This document shows, in pieces, positions 33,301 to 41,572 of a stretch of 62,002 nucleotides of DNA (position 1 is the stretch's first letter; every line of letters starts with the position of its first letter). The position numbers and the translations under genes are program-made. The notes beneath the pieces are model-generated. The model did no database searches, was not told where the DNA came from, and saw only the letters and a program-made list of their open reading frames with translations. Source of the DNA: Pseudomonadota bacterium (lineage in GTDB: Bacteria > Myxococcota_A > Polyangia > Polyangiales > Polyangiaceae); assembly GCA_023428245.1 (NCBI GenBank), contig JAEYYX010000027.1, forward strand, positions 1-62,002, read 5' to 3'.

Positions 33301-35016
33301 CTAGTCGCACAGGCCTTGGAGAAATCGCTCCCCGGTTCGCCTGTCCACGTAGACCAAGGTCTCGAGAACGGCCTCGGGCCCCTGAAACAGCGCCCAAAGA
33401 TAGTCCCGATGCACGCCTGACTTCTCCCACCAGGAGACTCCATCGAGCCGCTCAATGAACTTGAGGCGCTTTAAAGTATAGAGCTCTTTGGCGAGGAGGA
33501 CGCTGGCTCCGACCCGGAGCGGAATAGAGAGAAGGATCGGCTCGGGGAGCAAACGGGTCACTCGATCGAGCTCGCGGGTCCGCAGTTCGGCCTTCCATTG
33601 CTCCGAGGGAACGGCGCGACGGGGTCCTCGGGTCTTTTGTTTTGAGCTTGGAAGGGGTTTGAGTCGGCTGCGCTCTTCGGGTTTGTGGCTCTCTTCTACA
33701 GAGAGAACTCCGACGCGGCCCGCGCCGAGATCTTGACCGAGCTCTCCTAAGAGGAGCGAGAGCTCGAGGGATTCGTGAGGACTTTGTGCCTTTGAGCCGA
33801 GAGAAAGCTGCAGAGCGGGAGTTTCTTCGAACCGATCCGCGACGAGGCGAAGTCCCTGGATCGCCTGCTCCAGCTGAATTCGCTCGAGGCGAGTTTTTAT
33901 GACGCGAAAGAGATCTCCCTCCTTCGAGAGCGGCAAGCTCAGCTCGAAGGAAAGTCGCAGGGAGCGCGCGGGACGTTTCGCAGTGAACCCAGCCGCAAGC
34001 TCAAGCCCAAGCTCGAAATGGGACACGGCGCGTCCCCGTCCGAGGAGACGAGCGCACAGTCGAGCGAGGAGTCCTCGCAGAGCAAACAGAACAGGCGAGA
34101 GATCCGTCGTCTCGCCCTCGAACTCCATCTTCTCTTCGAGACTCTCCGAAAGAGCACAGGGAGTGAGCGGCGTGTCGTCTCGCCCTTCGAGCCAATCGAG
34201 GATCGAGCGGGCGCGCAGTCCTAGTCGACTCGCAAGGCTCGCCTTCGGTAAGCGCGCGAGCTCACTTACCTCAAAGATCCCGAGCTTTGCGAAGTACTGT
34301 AGCTCAGAGGCGGCGAGCGGAAGCGCCGCGAGCGGGAGCATCTGCACCATCTCTCGCGTCTTTTCGCGGGGGACGATGAGCAGGCCCCCTTCCCGCTCAG
34401 GTCCATAGAGCGCGATCGCTCGAGCGAGTTCGGGCCCCGGGGCGATCGCGACCCGCACAGTATGTCCGAGAAGCCGCACCCTCTCTCGGATCTCCAGAGC
34501 GAGCGCCCGTTCTCCGTCCCAGAGATGAGCGATGCCGCTCACGTCGATCCAAACGCAGGGGGCGAGCTTTCGGGGCTCAAAGAGATCTTCTTGGGCCGCG
34601 CCGGGCGAAAAAGACGCCCCCGCCGAGTGGTTCATGCTCACGCTCGTTCCGAAGCTCTGCACGACGTCCACCACCGTCAGCAAGAGCTTTGAGACGGTCT
34701 CGCTCGAGACGAGCTTGAGCTCAAAATCCGCAGAAACAGCGCGCGCTTCGCTCAGAGACTGTCCGGGGCGCACTCCGAGCTTTTCAGCTCGAAGACTCAC
34801 CGCTTCGAGCCGCGGCTCTTTGCGCCCCGGGGCCGAGAGAAGACTCTCCCGGCTCTCCCAAAGCGCAGCCGGGATCGAGATCACTCCAAAAGAGGTCTTT
34901 CGCTTTTGAAGAAGGGACTCCTCATCGAGACCTAAACCAAGCGCTGCTTCGACCAGCAGATCAGGAAAGACGATCGCTGCGATCCGTCGTTCGGAAGAAG
35001 AGGACTCAGACGTCAT
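33301..35016 (-). CDS. imuB: ImuB, catalytically inactive Y-family polymerase homolog
   Basis: ImuB is the hub that links DnaE2 to the beta clamp and to ImuA. The 571-residue protein has the Y-family layout but starts RRIAAIVFPDLLVEAAL where active polymerases carry DMDAF, so the metal-binding Asp is gone. The palm strand WIDVSGIAHLWDGERALAL keeps an Asp; the thumb helix-hairpin region follows at FAKLGIFEVSELARLPKASL. The C-terminal third (~430-571) is the ImuB-type extension containing SVEESHKPEERSRL and the RFLQGLCD end. GGAG lies 8 nt before the ATG and 12 nt separate it from imuA. Confidence 0.93.
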   Translation of the reverse strand: MTSESSSSERRIAAIVFPDLLVEAALGLGLDEESLLQKRKTSFGVISIPAALWESRESLLSAPGRKEPRLEAVSLRAEKLGVRPGQSLSEARAVSADFELKLVSSETVSKLLLTVVDVVQSFGTSVSMNHSAGASFSPGAAQEDLFEPRKLAPCVWIDVSGIAHLWDGERALALEIRERVRLLGHTVRVAIAPGPELARAIALYGPEREGGLLIVPREKTREMVQMLPLAALPLAASELQYFAKLGIFEVSELARLPKASLASRLGLRARSILDWLEGRDDTPLTPCALSESLEEKMEFEGETTDLSPVLFALRGLLARLCARLLGRGRAVSHFELGLELAAGFTAKRPARSLRLSFELSLPLSKEGDLFRVIKTRLERIQLEQAIQGLRLVADRFEETPALQLSLGSKAQSPHESLELSLLLGELGQDLGAGRVGVLSVEESHKPEERSRLKPLPSSKQKTRGPRRAVPSEQWKAELRTRELDRVTRLLPEPILLSIPLRVGASVLLAKELYTLKRLKFIERLDGVSWWEKSGVHRDYLWALFQGPEAVLETLVYVDRRTGERFLQGLCD

Positions 35017-35028
35017 GGGGCCACTCCG

Positions 35029-35736
35029 TTAGCTCGCGAGCAGCTCCTCCCCGCGGGGGCTCGGGAGCTCGAGGCGAAGGCTCGCCCCGATCACTCCCCG
35101 TCGACTGCGCGTGCGCCGGGCCAGGATCTCGCGACTCCCGACGCGGCTGAGTTCGAGGCGTTCGTGGGTCGGGAGCGGAACAGCCGCGCGCGTCGAGCTG
35201 TCGGTGAGCAGCAAGATGAGCGTGTTTGAGCCCTCGATCGTGTGGGCGAGGCGGCGGACGAGCCGAACCCAGGAGTTCTGGTAGAGCTCGAGGGGCTCCT
35301 TGAGGCTGCCGACAATGTCGATGACGAGCACGGAGAAGATCCGCGCCTCGGCCATGCGCAGCGCGGTCTTGGCGAGCGCCTCCGGACGCGGGCGAGCGAC
35401 GAGGAGCCGATCGAGGCGCACCTCATGGCCCAAAACTCCCGGAGCGTAGAGAGAGCCCTCCGTGTCGACGAATCCACACAGACTCGGCTCCCGGCTGAAA
35501 GCGAGACTCTCCTTCTGCGCCTCGGCGCAGGCTCGCAGGGCCAGGCTGGTCCCGAGAGCTCGCCCTCCCTTCTGGGCGAGCTCGACAATCCCCCCTTGGC
35601 CGAGGAGCTCCCCGAGCAGGGAATCCAGGGGGAAACGGGCTTCGACAGCGCGCTCGAGGCTATCCGCCGTCCGGAGCAGCGCGTTCTTCCGGAGTTCAGG
35701 GGGAAAACGATCGAGGAGGTGAGCGGGGAGCGCCAT
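35029..35736 (-). CDS. imuA: ImuA, RecA-like mutasome protein
   Basis: The 235-residue protein has a RecA-like organisation: an N-terminal segment naming its partner region (FPPELRKNALLRTADSL), a glycine-rich turn (LGQGGIVELAQKGGRALGTS) where RecA has Walker A but without the GKT lysine and threonine, CGFVDTEGSLYAPGV (equivalent to RecA aFIDaE.alDp) and RIFSVLVIDIVGSL (Walker B-like). ImuA proteins are RecA relatives that act with ImuB and DnaE2. No ribosome-binding site precedes the ATG; a palindromic operator-like sequence lies 3-19 nt upstream. imuB follows after 12 nt. Confidence 0.88.
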   Translation of the reverse strand: MALPAHLLDRFPPELRKNALLRTADSLERAVEARFPLDSLLGELLGQGGIVELAQKGGRALGTSLALRACAEAQKESLAFSREPSLCGFVDTEGSLYAPGVLGHEVRLDRLLVARPRPEALAKTALRMAEARIFSVLVIDIVGSLKEPLELYQNSWVRLVRRLAHTIEGSNTLILLLTDSSTRAAVPLPTHERLELSRVGSREILARRTRSRRGVIGASLRLELPSPRGEELLAS

Positions 35737-35738
35737 GC

Positions 35739-35755
35739 ACTGAACAAACTAGCAG
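35739..35755 (-). promoter_or_regulatory. Putative SOS operator of imuA
   Basis: On the minus strand the 17-mer reads CTGCTAGTTTGTTCAGT. It matches 15 of 17 positions of the Myxococcus xanthus LexA motif CTRHAMRYBYGTTCAGS as I remember it, and 12 of 17 with the dnaE2 palindrome. It sits 2 nt before the ATG, so transcript and leader must be very short or the site overlaps the promoter. Confidence 0.65.
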
Positions 35756-35986
35756 CCACCCCAAGCCGGGCCAGCGCAGAAGTTGCGCGCGGACGTTGAC
35801 TGTCCTACGGCGCCCCTTTATTTCTGGAAGCATTCGGATTTCTTCCTGTTCTCCCGAACGGGGCCGTCCAACGAGCCCAAGAGCATCCGCCTCCCAGCCA
35901 ACCGCCGAGCGTCGCAGCGCCCCTCCACTCAGTCAGCTGTCGGCAGGGGCGAGCGCCCGTCGCGGCGCTCCCCCGAGAACATAGCC

Positions 35987-37201
35987 TCAGTGGGCCGTGA
36001 TCCAATCCTTCAAGAGCCGCTCACCATCGGGATCGACGACCTCGGTCCCGAGCGGCGGCATGGCATAGTCCGCCTCCTTATTCACGAATCGCTGATAGAT
36101 CGCGCTATTTTCAAAGTCGCCCGGCGCGACCCGCTTCTCCGCGGGCGGAACATCGTCGAGCCACCGAATGTCCACGTCGTGCAGGTTCTTGAACACGGAC
36201 GACTCTGTCACCGGCCCGCTCAAGTCAGCAATCTTGAGCCACATATCGAGGCCAGTCTGGCTATTCGCTGAGCCTGTCGGGTTATGGCAAGTCCCACAGT
36301 TGGCGTGGAGATAGCCGAACATGTCTCGATCGAGCTCGTCCCAGGAGAAGCTCGGAGGAGCAGCAGGAGGCGCGGTCAAAAGCCCCCCTGCGATGAGTCG
36401 TTCGAGCGTCCACTCGAGGGGATCGTCCGTCGCCGGAGCATGCGAAAGCTGAATCGCTGAGAAGCCCAGTACCCGATCCGGCTGCTGACTGTGACAGGTC
36501 AGACACGCATCCGCGTCCGGCACATCGTGAGGTGTTCCGGAGGCATTCTCGAGCCCATCTGGCACGGCGATGGCCTCCTTCAGGTCCTCTTGCCAATGGT
36601 AGGCGACAGTATACCAACTCCCTGACTTCTGTTTTTCGATGAGGCGCGTCTCAACCCGCACCCCGTCTCGCGAAAACTCTTTCCAGACCTTCGTTCCGAC
36701 CGGGAACGACCAATAGTCCATATCGGAAGTATCGATCTTCGCATCGGGAGGCAGCTTGATCCAGCGCCGCTTCTCGGCGTTGTCCGTCCAGAGCTCGAAC
36801 TGTGGCTCGAAGGGGTGCACTCCTTCTCCCAAAGTCACCATATCGGCCTCAAAGAGCCCCGTTTCCGAGAGCAAACACGGAAGCCGCGTGCGCAGCGTCG
36901 TCCCCTCATTGCAGACCATCGATCCCCCGCCGCCACTCCCTCCCCCAGTCTCGCCCGGCTCCGAGCCTCCCGAAGCCGCCCCACCGGTGGTCGCTCCGCC
37001 GCTCTCACTCCCAGCGCCCCCACTCGGAGCTCCTCCGCTCAAGGTTCCCCCAGCGCTCGTGCTGTCTCCTCCCGACGAAGTCCCACCGGTGCCCCCGGGA
37101 CTCCCCTCGTTCGTCCCACAGCCTGACCACAGGACCAATCCTAGGGAGATGCTCGAAAGAACTTTGAACGAATCGAAAGGGCGCAGCTTCGACCAACTCA
37201 T
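35987..37201 (-). CDS. Diheme c-type cytochrome lipoprotein with Gly-Ser linker
   Basis: The 404-residue product has a lipoprotein signal (WSGC, Cys28), a ~65-residue Gly/Ser/Thr linker and a large C-terminal region. Two CxxCH heme c motifs are visible: CLTCH (Cys233, Cys236, His237) and CGTCH (Cys302, Cys305, His306), each with possible distal ligands. The sequence between 100 and 225 (LPCLLSETGLF, FELWTDNAEKRRWIKLP, FPVGTKVWKEF) is a domain found before heme sites in some secreted cytochromes. It diverges from the first PQQ sugar dehydrogenase gene about 80 bp away, so an electron-acceptor role for that enzyme is a natural guess. Confidence 0.9.
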   Translation of the reverse strand: MSWSKLRPFDSFKVLSSISLGLVLWSGCGTNEGSPGGTGGTSSGGDSTSAGGTLSGGAPSGGAGSESGGATTGGAASGGSEPGETGGGSGGGGSMVCNEGTTLRTRLPCLLSETGLFEADMVTLGEGVHPFEPQFELWTDNAEKRRWIKLPPDAKIDTSDMDYWSFPVGTKVWKEFSRDGVRVETRLIEKQKSGSWYTVAYHWQEDLKEAIAVPDGLENASGTPHDVPDADACLTCHSQQPDRVLGFSAIQLSHAPATDDPLEWTLERLIAGGLLTAPPAAPPSFSWDELDRDMFGYLHANCGTCHNPTGSANSQTGLDMWLKIADLSGPVTESSVFKNLHDVDIRWLDDVPPAEKRVAPGDFENSAIYQRFVNKEADYAMPPLGTEVVDPDGERLLKDWITAH

Positions 37202-37280
37202 GTGCGACCGAGCTTAGATCCGTTTCACCCTCACCGCACGTCGATTCGCTGTGCTTATGGGCATTCGCACGGACATCACT

Positions 37281-38711
37281 ATGCTCCGGTGCATGCGTTC
37301 TCCGTCCTTACTCCTTGGCCTTCTCTCACCAATTGCTCTCTTCCTCGCGGCTCCTGGTTGCGCCGGAGACTCAGGAGATTCCCCGCTCCCAGGCTCGGGC
37401 GGGCAGCAGTCGACGACAGGTGGCACTAGCGGAAATAGCGGAGGATCCGCAGCTTCAGGCGGCCAAGCTGGAGGAAGTTCGGCTGCCGGGGGAGACAACG
37501 CATTGGGCGGCGACGGCCCCTCGGCGGGCGGCAGCGGCGCCGTACCGAGCCGGATCAGAGGGACCGACGGATACAATTGTGATCCGCCCAGCGGTGAAGA
37601 GCCCGTGTTAACGCTCACACCAGTAGCGACAGACCTCAACTACCCCGTGCTCGTCACGCACGCGCCGAATGACGATCGCCTCTTTATCGTGCAGCTCGAC
37701 GGCAAGGTGAGAATTCTGCAAGGTGAGACCCTAAAAACTGAGCCGTTTCTCGATCTCGGTGACAAGGTTCACATCGGCGGGGGCGGCGGTGACGAACGAG
37801 GGTTGCTCGGGCTCGCCTTCGCCCCGGACTACGCGGAGAGCGGCCTTCTCTACGTCCATTACAGCGCAGGGGGCGGACTCGAACCGGACCACGAGCGAGG
37901 TGACACGATCATCGAAGAGTACCGCGTCTCTGCCGATCCGGATCGCGTTGAACAAGGGAGCGCGCGCCTCGTCTTCAGCTATCCCCAGCCCGCCAACAAT
38001 CACAATGGCGGGAGCATCAACTTTGGCCTCGACGGCTACCTCTACATCGGCCTCGGTGACGGCGGAGGGGGCGGCGATCCGGACGGGAATGGCCAAAGCG
38101 TAGAGACTCCGCTGGGCGCGATGCTCCGTATCGATCCTCGAAAGGACGGCGAGAAGCCCTATACAACTCCGTCCGGAAACCTCGTCGATGAGGTCGAAAA
38201 CGCGGCGCCGGAGATCTGGGACATCGGCCTTCGCAATCCATTCCGCTGGAACTTCGACGCTTGCACTGGCGACATGTACATCGGCGACGTCGGCCAAGGC
38301 GCCTTCGAAGAGATCGACATCGAGCTCGCCCTCGACGGCGGGCACAACTACGGCTGGAACGTGATGGAAGGCTTCTCTTGCTACGGCGCCTCCGAGTGCG
38401 ACAAGACAGGACTGACGCCTCCCGTCCTCGACTATTCGAGTGAGGGGACTGGCGCCTCAGTCACCGGGGGCGCCGTGTATCGTGGCTCGAAGATCCCCGC
38501 GCTCCGCGGCGCCTATTTTTATGCTGACTACGTCAAGAATCGCGTGTGGTCGGTGATTTTCGATCGGAATGAACGAAAAGTCACAAATCCCGTCAGCTAC
38601 ACACAAGATCTGAACCTTTCTTCGCCGGTCGCGATCCAAAACGGACCTGACGGCGAGCTGTACTTCGTCTCAATCAGTGCTGGCACCGTCTACCGACTCG
38701 ATCCCGCGTAA
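37281..38711 (+). CDS. PQQ-dependent sugar dehydrogenase (GSDH family) lipoprotein, copy 1
   Basis: The family oxidises aldose sugars with PQQ in a six-bladed propeller. Several starts are possible (GTG 37251, ATG 37281, ATG 37293); all give a lipoprotein signal (AAPGC). A Gly/Ser linker of ~50 residues leads to the propeller. Family motifs are DDRLFIVQLDGKVRI, GGGDERGLLGLAFAPDY, NHNGGSINFG with the His region, LYIGLGDGGGGGDP, RNPFRWNFD, IGDVGQGAFEEIDIE and GHNYGWNVMEG. It is about half identical by eye in these blocks to the next gene, so this is a tandem duplication. Whether PQQ and Ca2+ ligands are all kept needs alignment. Confidence 0.9.
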   Translation: MLRCMRSPSLLLGLLSPIALFLAAPGCAGDSGDSPLPGSGGQQSTTGGTSGNSGGSAASGGQAGGSSAAGGDNALGGDGPSAGGSGAVPSRIRGTDGYNCDPPSGEEPVLTLTPVATDLNYPVLVTHAPNDDRLFIVQLDGKVRILQGETLKTEPFLDLGDKVHIGGGGGDERGLLGLAFAPDYAESGLLYVHYSAGGGLEPDHERGDTIIEEYRVSADPDRVEQGSARLVFSYPQPANNHNGGSINFGLDGYLYIGLGDGGGGGDPDGNGQSVETPLGAMLRIDPRKDGEKPYTTPSGNLVDEVENAAPEIWDIGLRNPFRWNFDACTGDMYIGDVGQGAFEEIDIELALDGGHNYGWNVMEGFSCYGASECDKTGLTPPVLDYSSEGTGASVTGGAVYRGSKIPALRGAYFYADYVKNRVWSVIFDRNERKVTNPVSYTQDLNLSSPVAIQNGPDGELYFVSISAGTVYRLDPA

Positions 38712-38759
38712 CCGATCGCCTCACATATCCGGCAGAGGATTTAGCCAAAAAACAGCCTT

Positions 38760-38784
38760 GGTAGCGCGGCGAGTGCGCGCTACC
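38760..38784 (+). other. Perfect hairpin between the tandem sugar dehydrogenase genes
   Basis: GGTAGCGCG/CGCGCTACC forms a 9-bp stem with a 7-nt loop, 48 nt after the first gene's stop and 11 nt before the second gene's ATG. It lacks a T tract. It could be an mRNA stabiliser or attenuator between the genes. Confidence 0.6.
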
Positions 38785-38795
38785 TTAGGCACCTC

Positions 38796-40301
38796 ATGAC
38801 GTCCTCCTTGACCAAGAGCTTGATTCGCCTCTCACCTATCGCTACCATTTTAGCGCTCTCCTTCGCCTGTGGCTCGGAGGGCGAAGGACCCGTCGGGGGC
38901 ACAGGCGGCGCTGGCGACGCGGGCGGCGCGGGGGGAGCCGCAGCCGGCGGACAGCCCAGCGGTTCAGGCGGAGCGGCGCCTGGAGGAGGCACCGCAAACG
39001 CGGACAGCGGTGGCTCCTCCTCGGGCGGACAGGCCCCGGGGAGCGGCGGAGAGGGCACCGAGTCAGGGGGGGCTGCCAGTGGCGGCCAAGGCAATGGCAC
39101 GGGAGGTAGCTCGGGAGCTGACACCGGGGCCAATTGTTCCGCGAAAGAAGGCGAGGTCCCTCCCCTCAAGCTCACTCAGGTCGCTGGCGACCTCGACGGC
39201 CCCGTCTTCACGACGCATCCGCCCGGAGATGATCGCCTATTTGTGATCACACTGACAGGCTCCGTTCGTGTGATCAAAGACGGAGCGCTCTTGCCGACGC
39301 CTTTCCTCGACATCTCCTCGAAGGTAGCGGTGGGCGGCGCAGGCGGCGACGAACGCGGTCTCCTCGGCATCGCATTCCACCCTGACTACGCCCAAAACGG
39401 CCTCCTCTATCTCCACTACAGTGACGCGGCCGACCCGAACAACACCGGCGATAGCATCATCGAGGAGTACAAAGTGAGCTCCAATCCGGACGTCGCAGAC
39501 CCCGCGAGCGGTCGCCTCGTCCTCAAGGTCGAACAACCTAGTCACGGAGGCACGCTCCGCAACCACAAGGGCGGCGCGATCGGCTTCGGCTCCGACAAGA
39601 TGCTCTACGTCGGTCTCGGCGATGGCGGTGGCTCGAACGACCCCCAGGGCAACGGCCAGAAGCTCACGACGCTCCTCGGTAAGATCCTCCGCATCAATCC
39701 GCTCGCCGAGGGCAGCTCCGCCTACACGGTTCCCGCCGGGAACTTGAAGGACACGGTCACAGAAGCGCTCCCGGAGATCTGGGACTACGGCCTACGCAAT
39801 CCCTTCCGCTTCACCTTCGATCCCTGCACCGGCGACCTCTACATCGGCGACGTTGGTCAGACTATGTATGAGGAGATCGATATCGAACTCGCGGGCGATG
39901 GCGGCCACAACTACGGCTGGAATCGCACCGAAGGCTTCCATTGCTTCTCCCCGATGACCGGCTGCGACGAAACGGGCATCACACCTCCTTATATCGAGCT
40001 CGATCGTTCGGATGGTTCCTCGATCACGGGCGGCGCTGTCTACAGAGGCACAGCCATCCCTAGCCTGCGCGGCGCCTATTTCTACGGCGACTACATCAGT
40101 AACCGCGTCTGGTACACCTTCTTCGATCGCGAGGCGAAAGAGATCTCCAGCCCGGTCAGCGTAACCCAGGAACTGAGCGCAAACTCCATCGTCGCCATCA
40201 CCACCGGCAACGACGGCGAGCTCTACTTCAGCTCCCTCGGGCCCATCTCGGGCAACAACGTCGGTCCCGGAGCCATCTATAGGCTCGAAGCGGACGAGTG
40301 A
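38796..40301 (+). CDS. PQQ-dependent sugar dehydrogenase (GSDH family) lipoprotein, copy 2
   Basis: The 501-residue paralog has a lipoprotein signal (LALSFAC), an ~85-residue Gly/Ser/Ala linker and the same propeller motifs as copy 1: GGDERGLLGIAFHPDY, NHKGGAIGFG, YVGLGDGGGSNDP, RNPFRFTFDPCTGDLYIGDV, TMYEEIDIE and HNYGWNRTEGFHCF. A Cys pair (CFSPMTGC) occurs at the position where copy 1 has CYGASEC, suggesting a conserved disulfide in the secreted protein. Substrate is unknown. A GAAA-tetraloop hairpin follows the stop. The longer linker suggests it reaches further from the membrane than copy 1. Confidence 0.92.
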   Translation: MTSSLTKSLIRLSPIATILALSFACGSEGEGPVGGTGGAGDAGGAGGAAAGGQPSGSGGAAPGGGTANADSGGSSSGGQAPGSGGEGTESGGAASGGQGNGTGGSSGADTGANCSAKEGEVPPLKLTQVAGDLDGPVFTTHPPGDDRLFVITLTGSVRVIKDGALLPTPFLDISSKVAVGGAGGDERGLLGIAFHPDYAQNGLLYLHYSDAADPNNTGDSIIEEYKVSSNPDVADPASGRLVLKVEQPSHGGTLRNHKGGAIGFGSDKMLYVGLGDGGGSNDPQGNGQKLTTLLGKILRINPLAEGSSAYTVPAGNLKDTVTEALPEIWDYGLRNPFRFTFDPCTGDLYIGDVGQTMYEEIDIELAGDGGHNYGWNRTEGFHCFSPMTGCDETGITPPYIELDRSDGSSITGGAVYRGTAIPSLRGAYFYGDYISNRVWYTFFDREAKEISSPVSVTQELSANSIVAITTGNDGELYFSSLGPISGNNVGPGAIYRLEADE

Positions 40302-40328
40302 GCGTTTTGGCCCCGGCCCGCGACCCCC

Positions 40329-40352
40329 GAGAGGGCTCGAAAGAGCCTTCTC
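40329..40352 (+). terminator. Terminator-like hairpin with GAAA loop after sugar dehydrogenase copy 2
   Basis: The 10-bp stem GAGAGGGCTC/GAGCCTTCTC (one G-T pair) encloses a GAAA tetraloop, 27 nt after the stop. The T tract is short (TTCGG), so it may also act as an mRNA 3' end. Confidence 0.6.
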
Positions 40353-40585
40353 TTCGGTCCCGGCTGCTCTTCTGACGCGGGACCCAGAGTCCACCGGCCG
40401 CGCGCTCCAGAGTCACCGGCGCGCGCCCCAGAGCACACCGGCCCACCGGCGCGCGCGCCAGAGAACCCGAATCGGGCGTCCCCTTCCCTCCTCCGGGCGC
40501 GCGCCTCCGCGCCGCGGGCTCTCTTCCCCTCAAAGCTTCCGTGGGCCGCCCGCGGCGCCCTACGAGCTGTGCTAGACCAAGCCTG

Positions 40586-41428
40586 ATGAGCGTTGCTCTG
40601 AAACAGGCTCGCCTGGCCGAGATCATCCGAGGCTACCGCTCCGCCCTCGTCTGTTACTCCGGAGGCATCGACAGCCTCCTCGTGCTCAAGGTGGCGACCG
40701 ATGTGCTCGGCCCGCGCGCGATCGGAATGACAGCAGTGAGTCCGAGTCTCCCTCGGGGTGAGCGCGAAGCGGCGCGCCGCTTCGCGCGCGCGATCGGCGC
40801 CGATCATCGAGAAGTAGACTCCCACGAGCTCAAGCGTCCCGGATATGCAAACAACGGTCCCGATCGGTGCTTTCACTGCAAGAGCGAGCTCTACACTATC
40901 GCTCACGAGATGGCCGAGCGCTGGGGCGTCTCAGTGATCTGCAACGGGACGAACCTGGACGATCTGGGTGACTATCGCCCTGGACTCGTTGCGGCTAAGG
41001 ACGCGGGAGTCCGCTCGCCGCTGCTCGAAGCAGAGCTCAAGAAAGCGGACGTGCGCGACGTCGCGGAGGCGCTCGGACTCGAAGCTTTCGACAAGCCCGC
41101 CTCCGCGTGCCTCTCGAGCCGAATTCCCTACGGAACCCGCGTCACTCCCGAGCGCCTCAGTCAGATCGAAGAGGTCGAGACAGTGCTCCATCGTCTCGGC
41201 TTCCCTCAGGTGCGCGTCCGAGCTCATGGCGACATTGCTCGGATCGAGGTCTCCTTGGATGCGCTCTCACGTCTCGCCCTGCCGGAGTTCCGAGAGCCGG
41301 TGCTCGCCGCCGGTTTGGCCGCTGGATTTCGCGCCGTGACTCTCGACCTCGCAGGCTATCGCTCGGGCTCCCTGAACGAGACCCTGGGTCAACGCCGGCT
41401 TCCCATGGTCGACACTTCCGGGAACTGA
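40586..41428 (+). CDS. larE: LarE, sacrificial sulfur transferase for nickel-pincer cofactor
   Basis: LarE donates its own Cys sulfur to the pyridinium dicarboxylate precursor of the nickel-pincer nucleotide cofactor. The 280-residue length is standard. The ATP pyrophosphatase PP-loop SGGIDS is at residues 25-30; NGTNLDDLGDYRPGLVAA and the ACLSSRIPYGT block (Cys175, position of the sacrificial Cys176 of Lactiplantibacillus LarE) are conserved. CFHC (Cys95, Cys98) is an additional Cys pair. No larA, larB or larC lies in the window, so this is an orphan in this view. The ATG at 40586 is at the family start. Confidence 0.93.
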   Translation: MSVALKQARLAEIIRGYRSALVCYSGGIDSLLVLKVATDVLGPRAIGMTAVSPSLPRGEREAARRFARAIGADHREVDSHELKRPGYANNGPDRCFHCKSELYTIAHEMAERWGVSVICNGTNLDDLGDYRPGLVAAKDAGVRSPLLEAELKKADVRDVAEALGLEAFDKPASACLSSRIPYGTRVTPERLSQIEEVETVLHRLGFPQVRVRAHGDIARIEVSLDALSRLALPEFREPVLAAGLAAGFRAVTLDLAGYRSGSLNETLGQRRLPMVDTSGN

Positions 41429-41572
41429 CCGAAACAACTCCACTTTTGGCCCTGGACCCAGACGCTCTCTGCTCACATTTTTCTCGTGGCACAGCAATCT
41501 AACGGGCAAGGAGGGAGAAAAATTGTCCCCCGTTACCGTGGCAGCGGAGTCCAGCGTGATATGGAGCCGCCC

